Below are positions 16,461 to 24,071 of a stretch of DNA of 64,000 nucleotides, piece after piece (positions within the stretch are counted from its first letter, which is position 1; the number at the start of each line of letters is the position of its first letter). The notes beneath the pieces are model-generated. The model was given only the letters and a program-made list of their open reading frames with translations. It ran no database searches and was not told the origin of the DNA. The DNA is from Sinomonas atrocyanea (GTDB lineage Bacteria > Actinomycetota > Actinomycetes > Actinomycetales > Micrococcaceae). A program made the translations under genes and the position numbers. The stretch lies in NCBI RefSeq assembly GCF_001577305.1, contig NZ_CP014518.1:124001-188000 (forward strand). The letters run 5' to 3'.

Positions 16461-17450
16461 ATGATGGATCTCTCCCCAACCACCCAGCTGGAGATGCAGC
16501 GGCGCATGCTGCGGATCCGCCGCTTCGATGAGCGGGCCTCGCGCATGGTCAAGCGCGGGCAGATCCCGGGAACCGTGCACACGAGCATCGGCCAGGAGGC
16601 CCAGGTCGTGGGCGCCTGCATGGCGCTCGGCGACGGCGACTACATGTCCGGGAACCACCGCAGCCACGGGCACCCCATCGGCAAGGGCTCGCCGCTGGGC
16701 CCGCTGATGGCCGAGCTCGTGGGCAAGGCCACCGGAGTGTGCCAGGGCAAGGGCGGGTCCCTGCACCTTGCGGACTTCGCCGTCGGCAGCCTGGGGGAGT
16801 CGGGCATCGTCGGCTCCTCGATCCCGATCGCCACCGGTGCGGCCCTGTCGAGCAAGGTGCTCGGCAACGGCAAGGTCTCCCTGGCGTTCTTCGGGGACGG
16901 CGCCGCCAACCAGGGCTGCCTGTACGAGGCGATGAACCTCGCCGGCGTCTGGAAGCTGCCCGTCGTCTTCCTCTGCGAGAACAACCAGTACGCGCTCTCG
17001 ACCCCCGCCCACACGGTCACCTCCGGCGTGATCGCCGAGCGTGCCGCCGGATTCGGCATGCCCGGCGTGCGCGTCGAGGACGGCCAGGACGTCCTCGCGG
17101 TCCACGAGGCCGTGGTCGAGGCGGTCGAGCGCGCCCGCCGCGGAGAGGGCCCGTCCCTCGTGGAGGTGGTGACCTACCGCTTCAACGAGCATTCCGAGGG
17201 CCTGCGCCTCGGCACCGACTACCGCGACGCGAGCGAGAAGGCGGCCTGGGTCGAGCGCGACCCGATCGTCCTGTTCCGCCAGCGGCTCGAACGTGAAGGG
17301 GTGGCCTCCGCCGAGGAGCTGGACGCCCTCGAGGCCGAGGTCATGGCCGAGGTCGACGAGGCGGTGCGCTTCACCGACGAGAGCCCCTACCCGGACCCCA
17401 GCGTCGCCTTCAAAGACCTCTACACCGAACCGATCGGAGCGATCGCATGA
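16461..17450 (+). CDS. thiamine-pyrophosphate-dependent dehydrogenase E1 alpha (acetoin/pyruvate dehydrogenase type)
   Basis: This 329-residue subunit has the TPP fold of AcoA/PdhA. SGNHRSHGHPIGKG is the active-site loop, GKGGSLHLAD and ESGIVGSSIPIATGAAL follow, and the TPP-Mg motif is FFGDGAANQGCLYEAMNLAG ending in ENNQYALSTP. The resemblance is closest to acetoin dehydrogenase alpha. The family transfers an acyl unit from a 2-oxoacid or alpha-hydroxyketone to a lipoyl arm. The start is ATG 16461 or 16464; the GCGAGGA ribosome site is unusually close. A longer frame from 16401 runs through the operator and was rejected. Its stop overlaps the E1 beta start. Confidence 0.88.
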   Translation: MMDLSPTTQLEMQRRMLRIRRFDERASRMVKRGQIPGTVHTSIGQEAQVVGACMALGDGDYMSGNHRSHGHPIGKGSPLGPLMAELVGKATGVCQGKGGSLHLADFAVGSLGESGIVGSSIPIATGAALSSKVLGNGKVSLAFFGDGAANQGCLYEAMNLAGVWKLPVVFLCENNQYALSTPAHTVTSGVIAERAAGFGMPGVRVEDGQDVLAVHEAVVEAVERARRGEGPSLVEVVTYRFNEHSEGLRLGTDYRDASEKAAWVERDPIVLFRQRLEREGVASAEELDALEAEVMAEVDEAVRFTDESPYPDPSVAFKDLYTEPIGAIA

Positions 17451-18493
17451 CTGTCATGAGCTACCTCGGCGCCATCGGTGCCGCCCAGCGCGAGGCCATG
17501 GAGGCCGACGAGCGGGTGGTCATCATCGGCGAGGACGTCGAGGCCAACGTCTACGGCACCACGGGCGCCGGCAAGTCCCGCAAGGACAAGGGCGACTTCC
17601 TGGAGATGTTCGGGTCCAACCGGATCCGCAACACCCCGATCTCCGAGGAGGTCATCGTCGGTTCGGCCATCGGCGCCGCGATGACGGGCCTGCGCCCTAT
17701 CGTCGACCTCTCGTACTCGAGCTTCCTGTACATGGCCATGGACCAGTTCGTGAACCAGGCGGCCAAGAACCGGTACATGTTCGGCGGCCAGGCCTCCATC
17801 CCCGTGGTCTTCCGCTCGGCGATGTTCTACGGGCTCAACACCGGAGCGCACCACTCGGACCGCCCGTACCCGATGTTCATGAACGTCCCCGGCCTGAAGA
17901 TCATCGTCCCCGCCACCCCGTACGACGCCAAGGGGCTCCTGCGCACTGCGGTCGACACCGACGACCCGGTGCTGACCTTCGAGGCCTGCATGCTCTGGGG
18001 CAGCAAGGGCGAGGTGCCCGAGGAGGAGTTCTGGATCCCCTTCGGCCAGGCCCGGGTGGCGCGCCAGGGCAGCGATGTCACGGTGGTCGCGATCTCCAGC
18101 GCCGTGCCCGAGGCCCTCGCGGCCGCAGAGGTCCTGGGAGAGGACGGCCTCTCCGTCGAGGTGATCGACCCGCGCACCCTCGTGCCGTTCGACACCGAGG
18201 CGGTGATCCGGTCCGTGCAGCGCACCGGCCGGCTCGTGATCGCCGATCCCGCGCACCGCACGTGCTCCGCGGCGGCGGAGATCTCGGCGATCGTCGCGGA
18301 GGAGGCCTTCGAGTCGCTCAAGGCGCCGATCATGCGCGTCACGACGCCGGACACCCAGATCCCGTTCAGCCCGGCGCTCGAGAAGCAGCTGTACCCGAAC
18401 CGGGCCAAGATCGAGGACGCCATCCGACGGGTCACCGGCCTGATGGCGAACACCTCCAACCCAGAACTGACGTCGCCCGCGCCGCGGATGTGA
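17447..18493 (+). CDS. thiamine-pyrophosphate-dependent dehydrogenase E1 beta (acetoin/pyruvate dehydrogenase type)
   Basis: This 348-residue partner of E1 alpha has RVVIIGEDVEANVYGTTG, the conserved RIRNTPISEEVIVGSAIGAA with the TPP-activating glutamate, and a C-terminal transketolase domain (VEVIDPRTLVPFDTEAVIRS). In most PDH beta chains an AQHSQ motif lines the active site. Here the region reads TGAHHSDRPYPMF, which suggests an altered substrate pocket. The start is ATG 17447 in an ATGA overlap with E1 alpha, with a second ATG at 17456. No dihydrolipoamide dehydrogenase (E3) gene follows; E3 must come from elsewhere. Confidence 0.88.
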   Translation: MTVMSYLGAIGAAQREAMEADERVVIIGEDVEANVYGTTGAGKSRKDKGDFLEMFGSNRIRNTPISEEVIVGSAIGAAMTGLRPIVDLSYSSFLYMAMDQFVNQAAKNRYMFGGQASIPVVFRSAMFYGLNTGAHHSDRPYPMFMNVPGLKIIVPATPYDAKGLLRTAVDTDDPVLTFEACMLWGSKGEVPEEEFWIPFGQARVARQGSDVTVVAISSAVPEALAAAEVLGEDGLSVEVIDPRTLVPFDTEAVIRSVQRTGRLVIADPAHRTCSAAAEISAIVAEEAFESLKAPIMRVTTPDTQIPFSPALEKQLYPNRAKIEDAIRRVTGLMANTSNPELTSPAPRM

Positions 18494-18528
18494 CGGTCCT
18501 ACAGAACACCGATTGAAGGAGAGAAGAC

Positions 18529-18771
18529 ATGGCTAGAGTCGAGGTCCTGCTGCCGCAGTGGGGTATGGGCATGAGCGAGGGCACCGTTGCCACGTGGCTC
18601 AAGAACGTCGGGGACAGCGTCGCCGAAGACGAGCCGCTCGCCGAGGTCGAGGCGGAGAAGGTCGAGGAGACCCTCGAGTCGCCGGCCTCCGGCGTCCTGG
18701 CCGAGATCGTCGTCCCCGAGGGCGAGACGGTCGAGGTCCGCGCCGTGCTGGCCTACATCGAGACGGCCTGA
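18529..18771 (+). CDS. free-standing lipoyl domain protein (E2 lipoyl module)
   Basis: The 80-residue protein is a single biotinyl/lipoyl domain with nothing else. It starts MARVEVLLPQWGMGMSEGTV and has the lipoylation lysine K44 in EVEAEKVEETLESPASG. In normal E2 proteins this domain is followed by a peripheral-subunit-binding domain and a catalytic core in one chain. Here the catalytic core is encoded separately at 19665-20333. The ribosome site GGAGAGAAG before ATG 18529 is strong. It should act as the swinging arm carrying the acyl group between E1 and E2, after lipoylation by ligase or synthase enzymes. Confidence 0.9.
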   Translation: MARVEVLLPQWGMGMSEGTVATWLKNVGDSVAEDEPLAEVEAEKVEETLESPASGVLAEIVVPEGETVEVRAVLAYIETA

Positions 18772-18801
18772 CCGGGGCCGGGAGCAGGAAGGGACAGGAC
18801 C

Positions 18802-19668
18802 ATGCCACAGGTTGACCCCCGCCAGATTGTCGACGAGGCCACCAGCGGCGGCTACGCCGTCGGAGCGTTCAACATGCACAACGAGGAGACCACCGAGGCC
18901 CTCGTCAGGGCCGCCGAGCGCGCCCAGTCTCCGGTCTTCCTCCAGGTCGGACGGGCGATCGTCCCGCACATGGGCCTCAAGAAGGCCTACGAGATGACGC
19001 GGCGGATCGCCGAGGAGTCGGACGCGGAGTACGTCATCCACCTGGACCACGGCCCGTGGGACGAGGTCTTCGAGGCGATCAAGCTCGGCTTCACGTCCAT
19101 CATGTACGACGGCGCGCACCTTCCGTTCGAGGAGAACATCCGCACCACCCGCCGGGTGGTCGAGGTGGCCCACGCATTCGGCATCCCGGTGGAGGCCGAG
19201 CTGGGCAAGATCCCCAACGCCGACGAGCAGGTCGACTGGTCCTCGTACTACACCGACGTGGCCGAGGCCGAGCGGTTCGTTTCCGAGACGGGAGTGGACT
19301 TCCTCGCGATCTCCGTGGGCATCGTCCACGGCGTGCCCCTCGCCAAGCCGCAGCCGCTCGACATCCAGCGCGTCAAGCAGATCGAGGCCGCGGTCGGCAT
19401 CCCCCTGGTCCTGCACGGCGCCTCCGGGGTGCCCGACAACGAGATCCTCGCGGCGATGGCCGCCGGCGTGCACAAGTTCAACGCCGACACGGACCTCCGC
19501 CTCGCCTTCCGCTCGGGCATCGAGGATGTCTGGGCCCAGGGCGACCGCCAGCTCGAGGAGGCCATGGCCGAAGGCCGCGAGCGCATGATCGAGGCAACCG
19601 TCCAGAAGATGAAGCTCTACGGCTGTGCCGGCAAGGCCCAGCATCGCCGGCAGCTGGTCCAGCAGTGA
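18802..19668 (+). CDS. class II ketose-bisphosphate aldolase family protein
   Basis: This 288-residue FbaA/GatY-type aldolase has HLDHG with the catalytic D82 and zinc ligand H83, TSIMYDGAHLPFEENI, EAELGKI, zinc ligands H176 (GIVHG) and H205 (LHGASG), and KFNADTDLRLAF, the phosphate-binding NxDTD. The family cleaves ketose-1-phosphates or bisphosphates to DHAP plus an aldehyde. Length is normal. Its place between the two halves of a split E2, with a GTGA overlap to the second half, ties its product to the TPP/lipoyl complex. The real ketose is unknown; fructose, tagatose or a deoxyketose are possible. Confidence 0.87.
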   Translation: MPQVDPRQIVDEATSGGYAVGAFNMHNEETTEALVRAAERAQSPVFLQVGRAIVPHMGLKKAYEMTRRIAEESDAEYVIHLDHGPWDEVFEAIKLGFTSIMYDGAHLPFEENIRTTRRVVEVAHAFGIPVEAELGKIPNADEQVDWSSYYTDVAEAERFVSETGVDFLAISVGIVHGVPLAKPQPLDIQRVKQIEAAVGIPLVLHGASGVPDNEILAAMAAGVHKFNADTDLRLAFRSGIEDVWAQGDRQLEEAMAEGRERMIEATVQKMKLYGCAGKAQHRRQLVQQ

Positions 19669-20333
19669 CCACCGAGCAGCGCGAGGACAGCGTCACCACC
19701 CCCCTCAAGGGCATCCGGCGCACCGCCGCGCGGCGGATGACGGCCGCCTGGGGCGCGCCGGCGTTCCACCTCTCGACGAGCGTTGACATGGGTTCGGCGC
19801 TCTCCGTGAAGGAGCGCGTCCCGGGGGCCACGGTCACGGACGCCATCCTCGCGGCCTGCGCGGCGGCGCTCCTGGAGCATCCGGCGATCAACGCCCACTA
19901 CGCCGACGAGGCCGTGACCGCGTTCGGGCAGGTCAACCTGGGCCTCGCCGTCGACACCCCGGCCGGACTCATGGTGCCGGTCATCAAGGATGCGGCCCGG
20001 CTCGACCTGACTGGCATCGCGGAGGCGAGGCGCGACCTCGCCCAGCGTGCCCGCCAGGGCAGCCTGACGATGGCGGACGTCTCGGACGGGACCTTCACGG
20101 TCTCCAACCTGGGCATGCTGGGCATCGACTACTTCGACGCCATCCTCAACGTGCCCCAGGTGGCGATCCTCGCCATCGGCACCACGCGCGAGGAGCAGGT
20201 CAGGGACGGCGACGGCGCCATCAGCTGGCGCCCTCGGGCCCGGATCACCCTGACGTGCGACCACCGGGCCGTCGACGGCGCGACCGGGGCCCGGTTCCTC
20301 ACCACGGTGAAGGACCGGCTGGAGACCGCGTAG
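19665..20333 (+). CDS. 2-oxoacid dehydrogenase E2 catalytic core without lipoyl domain
   Basis: The 222-residue product is only the acyltransferase (CAT) domain. It begins TTPLKGIRRTAARRMTAAWG, the usual start of the core, and ends with the catalytic DHRAVDG (H200, D204). GLMVPVIKDA and FTVSNLGMLGIDYFDAILN are also present. No lipoyl domain and no recognisable peripheral-subunit-binding domain precede it. GTG 19665 overlaps the aldolase stop by 4 bases. The protein should transfer the acyl group from the separate lipoyl protein (18529-18771) to CoA. How E1 and E3 dock without a subunit-binding domain is unclear. Confidence 0.88.
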   Translation: MTTEQREDSVTTPLKGIRRTAARRMTAAWGAPAFHLSTSVDMGSALSVKERVPGATVTDAILAACAAALLEHPAINAHYADEAVTAFGQVNLGLAVDTPAGLMVPVIKDAARLDLTGIAEARRDLAQRARQGSLTMADVSDGTFTVSNLGMLGIDYFDAILNVPQVAILAIGTTREEQVRDGDGAISWRPRARITLTCDHRAVDGATGARFLTTVKDRLETA

Positions 20334-20364
20334 CGCAGCGCGGACTGAGGCCACTGCGGCAGAG

Positions 20365-20399
20365 AGGGCGCCCCCGGCCGGGAAGGCCGGGGGCGCCCT
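20365..20399. terminator. strong bidirectional terminator hairpin
   Basis: A 15-bp perfect stem (AGGGCGCCCCCGGCC / GGCCGGGGGCGCCCT) closes a 5-base loop, GGGAA. It sits between the convergent E2 core gene and PTS EIIC gene and can stop transcription from both sides. No long T-run follows, as is usual in high-GC actinobacteria. Confidence 0.85.
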
Positions 20400-20422
20400 G
20401 TGGCTTGGCGCGAGAGGGCACG

Positions 20423-21931
20423 TCAGCTGTTCGCGGGCACCTTCCGCGGCTCTGGGGCATCCTGCGAGGCCAGCCATTGGGCACGGTCCTCAGCTGGCAG
20501 CCAGCCCTTGTCGACACACCGGACTTTGAAGATCCAGGCGGACGCGACCAGAGCCAGGGCGAGTGCAATCATGCTCACCGGGGCGAGCGGCATGCCCGTC
20601 CGCGCGATCAGCCCGTCCACGGTGCCGAACCACCCGAAGTCGGCGTCGCCGAACGTGCTGTTGGCCATGCCGAGCGAGCCGAGCACGGTGAGCAGGAACG
20701 CGGGCAGGAGCGTGATCAGGACGCCGTTGAGGAAGCCGCCCACGATCGCGCCCCGCCGGCCTCCCGTGGCGTTGCCGAACACCCCGGCCCCTCCGCCGTC
20801 GAAGAAGTGCGGGACCATCCCGGGAAGGATGAGCGCCAGCCCGAACTGCGGGCCGAGCCAGACGGCGATCAGGGTCAGGGCCACGAGGCCGCCGGTGAAG
20901 GACGCGAGGAACCCGATGAGCGACGCGTTGGGTCCGAAGGGGAAGACGATCGGCACGTCCAGCGCGGGCTTGGCGCCCGGCACCACGCGCTGGGCGATCC
21001 CCTGGAACGCCGGAACGAGCTCACCGAGGATGATCCGGACGCCGTAGAGGATGATGCTGACGCCGATCCCGAACTGCAGCGCCTGGGCGAACGCCGCCAT
21101 GACGTAGGCGCCGATGTCTGCGGAAGCGCCCGACGTGGAGTCCGCGAAGACCTTCAGGAGCGCGTCGTGCGGAATCGCGATGATGCCCCAGACGGCGAAG
21201 ACCATGTAGAGCACCATCATCAGCACGGTGGTCGAGACCATGGAGTCCCTGAGGAAGCTGAGCCCATGGGAGAACTTCACTTCCTCGGCGGACCTCGAGC
21301 GCTTCCCGACCGCGGCCCCCGCGGCTCCGGCGATGATGTAGCCCAGGGTATTGAAGTGGCCGATGGCCAGGTTGCCGTCCCGCGACCCGACAATGCGGTT
21401 CATGAACGGCTGGGCGAAGGTCGGCATGACGACCATGATGGCGCCCATGAGCACGGACCCGACTGCGATGACCCAGAAGTCCTGGTGGGCGCCGAATCCG
21501 ACGGACAGGACGACGGCGAGGAGCGTCGACATGAAGACCATGTGGTGTCCCGTGAGGAAGACATACCTCAGGGGGGTGAACCTCGCCAGCAGCAGCATGA
21601 TGATGAATCCGAAGACGATGATGTACGCCGACTGGGCTCCGAACTGGCTCGCTGCCTGGGCGGTGATCACCTCATTGGTCGGGACCACACCGTGGGCCCC
21701 GGTGTCCTTGAGGATGAGATGCCCGAAGGGCGACAGGGAGTTGATCACGACGGTGGCGCCGGCGCCGAGGATCAGGTAGCCCATCGCGGCCTTGAGGGCC
21801 CCGGCGACCACTTCCCCCGGTTTCTTCTTCATGGCGATCAGCCCTACGGCCGCCACGATCCCCATCAGGTAGGCGGGGACGTTGAGAATCTGGACGCTGA
21901 TGAAGTGCAGAATCGAAATGAACCACGACAT
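20423..21931 (-). CDS. PTS ascorbate-type EIIC permease (UlaA family)
   Basis: This 502-residue permease has about eleven hydrophobic segments and UlaA-like blocks such as NVPAYLMGIVAAVGLI, LILGAGATVVINSLSPF, IIVFGFIIMLLLARFTPL and PGMVPHFFDGGGAGVFGNAT. The family imports L-ascorbate or a related sugar acid with phosphorylation by EIIA and EIIB. ATG 21931 has GAGAGAGGTACTACA upstream. An EIIB gene lies upstream in the same direction but is truncated, and no EIIA gene is visible. Function therefore depends on PTS parts elsewhere, or has been lost. Confidence 0.87.
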   Translation of the reverse strand: MSWFISILHFISVQILNVPAYLMGIVAAVGLIAMKKKPGEVVAGALKAAMGYLILGAGATVVINSLSPFGHLILKDTGAHGVVPTNEVITAQAASQFGAQSAYIIVFGFIIMLLLARFTPLRYVFLTGHHMVFMSTLLAVVLSVGFGAHQDFWVIAVGSVLMGAIMVVMPTFAQPFMNRIVGSRDGNLAIGHFNTLGYIIAGAAGAAVGKRSRSAEEVKFSHGLSFLRDSMVSTTVLMMVLYMVFAVWGIIAIPHDALLKVFADSTSGASADIGAYVMAAFAQALQFGIGVSIILYGVRIILGELVPAFQGIAQRVVPGAKPALDVPIVFPFGPNASLIGFLASFTGGLVALTLIAVWLGPQFGLALILPGMVPHFFDGGGAGVFGNATGGRRGAIVGGFLNGVLITLLPAFLLTVLGSLGMANSTFGDADFGWFGTVDGLIARTGMPLAPVSMIALALALVASAWIFKVRCVDKGWLPAEDRAQWLASQDAPEPRKVPANS

Positions 21932-21962
21932 TGTAGTACCTCTCTCCACGAAAGCCGTGAAC

Positions 21963-22217
21963 TCAGGCCCGGGGGAGATGGCCGGAGAGCGCGGACTCGA
22001 TCTCCTGGGCGTCCATGAAGTTGTTGACCACGGCGACGGGCGCAGGGATGTCGGCCAGCTTGTCCGCCAGCTCGGCCGAGGTCAGCACCAGGTCGACCCC
22101 CTGCGCAGCGCCGCGGGCGGCACTGATGTCGGCCGTCGTCACCGTGCCGGGGACATTCAGCTTGCCGAGGGCGGACTCGGTATTCATCTTCAGCAGGATT
22201 GACGTGCCGATTCCCAG
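21963..22217 (-). pseudogene. PTS ascorbate-type EIIB, truncated at the 5' end
   Basis: The last 84 residues of an EIIB (SgaB/UlaB) domain are in frame: LGIGTSILLKMNTESALGK, DLVLTSAELADKLADIP and VVNNFMDAQEIESAL. In intact homologues the phosphorylated cysteine stands just before the GIGTS (V-C-G-x-G-I-G-T-S); here the codons before LGIGTS read V-R-R. The first 8 or so residues, the cysteine and any usable start codon are missing. The homology stops abruptly at 22217, where an oppositely oriented EIIB remnant begins. The protein would be catalytically dead even if translated. Confidence 0.8.
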
Positions 22218-22355
22218 TCTGCGGACATCATCATGACCAACGCCGAGATGGCCCGGCTGCTCGGCGACCTTGCGAGCCCGGTCGCAGTGATCGCCAACTT
22301 CATGGACACGGACGAGATCATGCGGGCGGTTCGGGCCGTCATGGAGAAGCCGTAG
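22218..22355 (+). pseudogene. second PTS EIIB, C-terminal remnant in opposite orientation
   Basis: The forward frame from about 22218 to the TAG at 22355 reads SADIIMTNAEMARLLGDL, SPVAVIANFMDTDEIMRAV and ends MEKP, the C-terminal half of an EIIB domain. It parallels but differs from the leftward copy (TSAELADKL, VVNNFMDAQEI), so it is a paralogue and not a hairpin duplicate. The frame is closed by a TGA at 22200. The N-terminal half, including the phosphorylation site, is gone. The junction to the other remnant has no spacer. A terminator hairpin follows. Confidence 0.78.
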
Positions 22356-22411
22356 ATCCGCTGCGCCGAGTGCCGTGGCGTGGGACCTCGCCTGCCCGCG
22401 GGACGTGCAGA

Positions 22412-22466
22412 AGGGCTCCCCGGGCATGAGGCCGAAAGTACTTCAGCCCCGTGCCCGGGGAGCCCT
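22412..22466. terminator. bidirectional terminator hairpin
   Basis: A 15-bp perfect stem, AGGGCTCCCCGGGCA (22412-22426) with TGCCCGGGGAGCCCT (22452-22466), encloses a 25-base loop. It lies between the rightward EIIB remnant and the leftward dipeptidase gene. It shows that the remnant was once the end of a rightward transcription unit. Confidence 0.8.
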
Positions 22467-22521
22467 GCAGTGCGGCGCGGATGCTGGTGTGCCGCGGCCG
22501 AGCTGGACGAGCGGGTCGCCG

Positions 22522-23985
22522 TCAGTGGAGGCGGCTCACCACCTCGCGGATGAGGGGCCACACGCGCGCCACCGAGGTGAAGTTCACCGACTCCTTGGGG
22601 GAGTGGAGGTCGTGGAGCTCCGTGCCGATCGAGATGATGTCGAGGCCTGGCAGCTTCTGGCTGAACATGCCCAGCTCGAGGCTGCACTGGGAGACGTGGA
22701 CCTCGGGATCGGTGCCCATGACCTCCGAGTAGGCCTTCCGGGCGACGTCGAGCAGCTTCGAGTCCGGCCGGTAGGGGAACTCCGGCGCGTCGAGCCCGTA
22801 CTGCTCGACCGACGCGCCGCCGCCCGCGAGGGCGACCAACGAGCGCACCCTGTCCAGGATCTCGTGCTTGCGCGAGGTGACGGCCGCCGTGATGGTCGAC
22901 ATGAGCCGTGCGCCGTCCGCGGTGGTGCGGACCGTCCCGAGGTTGTTCGAACTCTCCACGATGCCCGGCACCGTGAGGCTCCAGCTCAGGACGCCGTTCG
23001 GGATCAGCGCGGTGAGCCGCGCGAAGCGCGCCCCCGCGGCCGCCGAGAAGACGTCCTCCGGGCGCTCCGCCGAGTCGAGCTCGAGCCGGATGCCCGGATC
23101 GGCCTTGCGGTACTCGTTGAGCAGCGTGCGCTCGAGCTCGGAGACGGCGTCGGCCACGGCGCGGACGTCCTCCGGCCGCAGCGACAGCACCACCTGGGCG
23201 TCCGCCGGGATGGCGTTGTTCTGCGCTCCGCCGTGGGGATCGCTGATCCTGACGTCGAACCGGTCCATCAGGGTCGTGAGCGCCCGCGCCAGGACGAGGA
23301 CGGCGTTCGCACGCTCCAGGTGGATGTCGAATTCGCAGTGCCCGCCGGCCAGGCCGCGGACCTTGAGCAGACGCGTCTCGGTATGCGTGCCGGGCACCGG
23401 CTCCCACTCTGCGGGCACGTCGACGGTGAAGGTCACGTCGCCGCTGCAGCCGGCGAGGATCTCCTTGTCGGTGATCCAGTTGAAGTCGATCATCCGCTTC
23501 CCGGACAGCTTCGACGTGTCGAACTGGGCGGCTCCCACCTTCCCCTTCTCCTCCATGGCGGTCAGGACCGCCTCGAGGGGCGGGTGCGGGATGTCCTTCG
23601 AGTCGAGGAGCGCCAGGATGTAGGAGACGCCGATGCCGTTGTCGGCCCCGAGGGAGGTCCCGTTCGCGGTGACGAAGTCACCGTCGATGAGGAGCTCGAT
23701 CGGATCCTGTTCGAAGTCGTGGGTGACGCCGTCCTCCTTCTCGCACACCATGTCCAGGTGCCCGTGGAGGATCAGCGGCGGTGCGCCCTCCAGGCCATGC
23801 TGGCCGGGCTTCTTCACGAGGACACAGTGCAGATCGTCCTGCGTCGCCTCGAGGCCGCGCTCGCGGGCGAAGTCGACGACCCAGTCGGCGACCTCCTTCT
23901 CGTTGCCGGAGCCGCGGGGGATGTTGGACAGGCTCTCGAAGAACGAGAACACCTCTTGGGGCTGGATCGATGTGAGGGTGGGCAT
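22522..23985 (-). CDS. pepD: aminoacyl-histidine (Xaa-His) dipeptidase, PepD family
   Basis: This 487-residue M20C-type metallopeptidase cleaves dipeptides in the cytosol. Landmarks are FFESLSNIPRGSGNEKEVAD at the N-terminus, the metal-site LHGHLDMVCEK, NGTSLGADNGIGVSYILALL with the bridging Asp, TAMEEKGKVGA with the catalytic Glu pair, GGHCEFDIHLERANAVLVLA, and the late SQCSLELGMFSQK and IGTELHDLHSPKE. ATG 23985 follows AGAAGGAACAGCCCG. It lies 86 bases downstream of the leftward permease gene at 24072 and may be cotranscribed with the second importer. No obvious tie to sugar catabolism. Confidence 0.9.
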   Translation of the reverse strand: MPTLTSIQPQEVFSFFESLSNIPRGSGNEKEVADWVVDFARERGLEATQDDLHCVLVKKPGQHGLEGAPPLILHGHLDMVCEKEDGVTHDFEQDPIELLIDGDFVTANGTSLGADNGIGVSYILALLDSKDIPHPPLEAVLTAMEEKGKVGAAQFDTSKLSGKRMIDFNWITDKEILAGCSGDVTFTVDVPAEWEPVPGTHTETRLLKVRGLAGGHCEFDIHLERANAVLVLARALTTLMDRFDVRISDPHGGAQNNAIPADAQVVLSLRPEDVRAVADAVSELERTLLNEYRKADPGIRLELDSAERPEDVFSAAAGARFARLTALIPNGVLSWSLTVPGIVESSNNLGTVRTTADGARLMSTITAAVTSRKHEILDRVRSLVALAGGGASVEQYGLDAPEFPYRPDSKLLDVARKAYSEVMGTDPEVHVSQCSLELGMFSQKLPGLDIISIGTELHDLHSPKESVNFTSVARVWPLIREVVSRLH

Positions 23986-24071
23986 CGGGCTGTTCCTTCT
24001 CTGGCTGCCCGGGCCGCCTGCGAGGGGCGGCCCCGGATGGTGGTCGTGGAGGCTGGGGGAGCGACCTGGGG

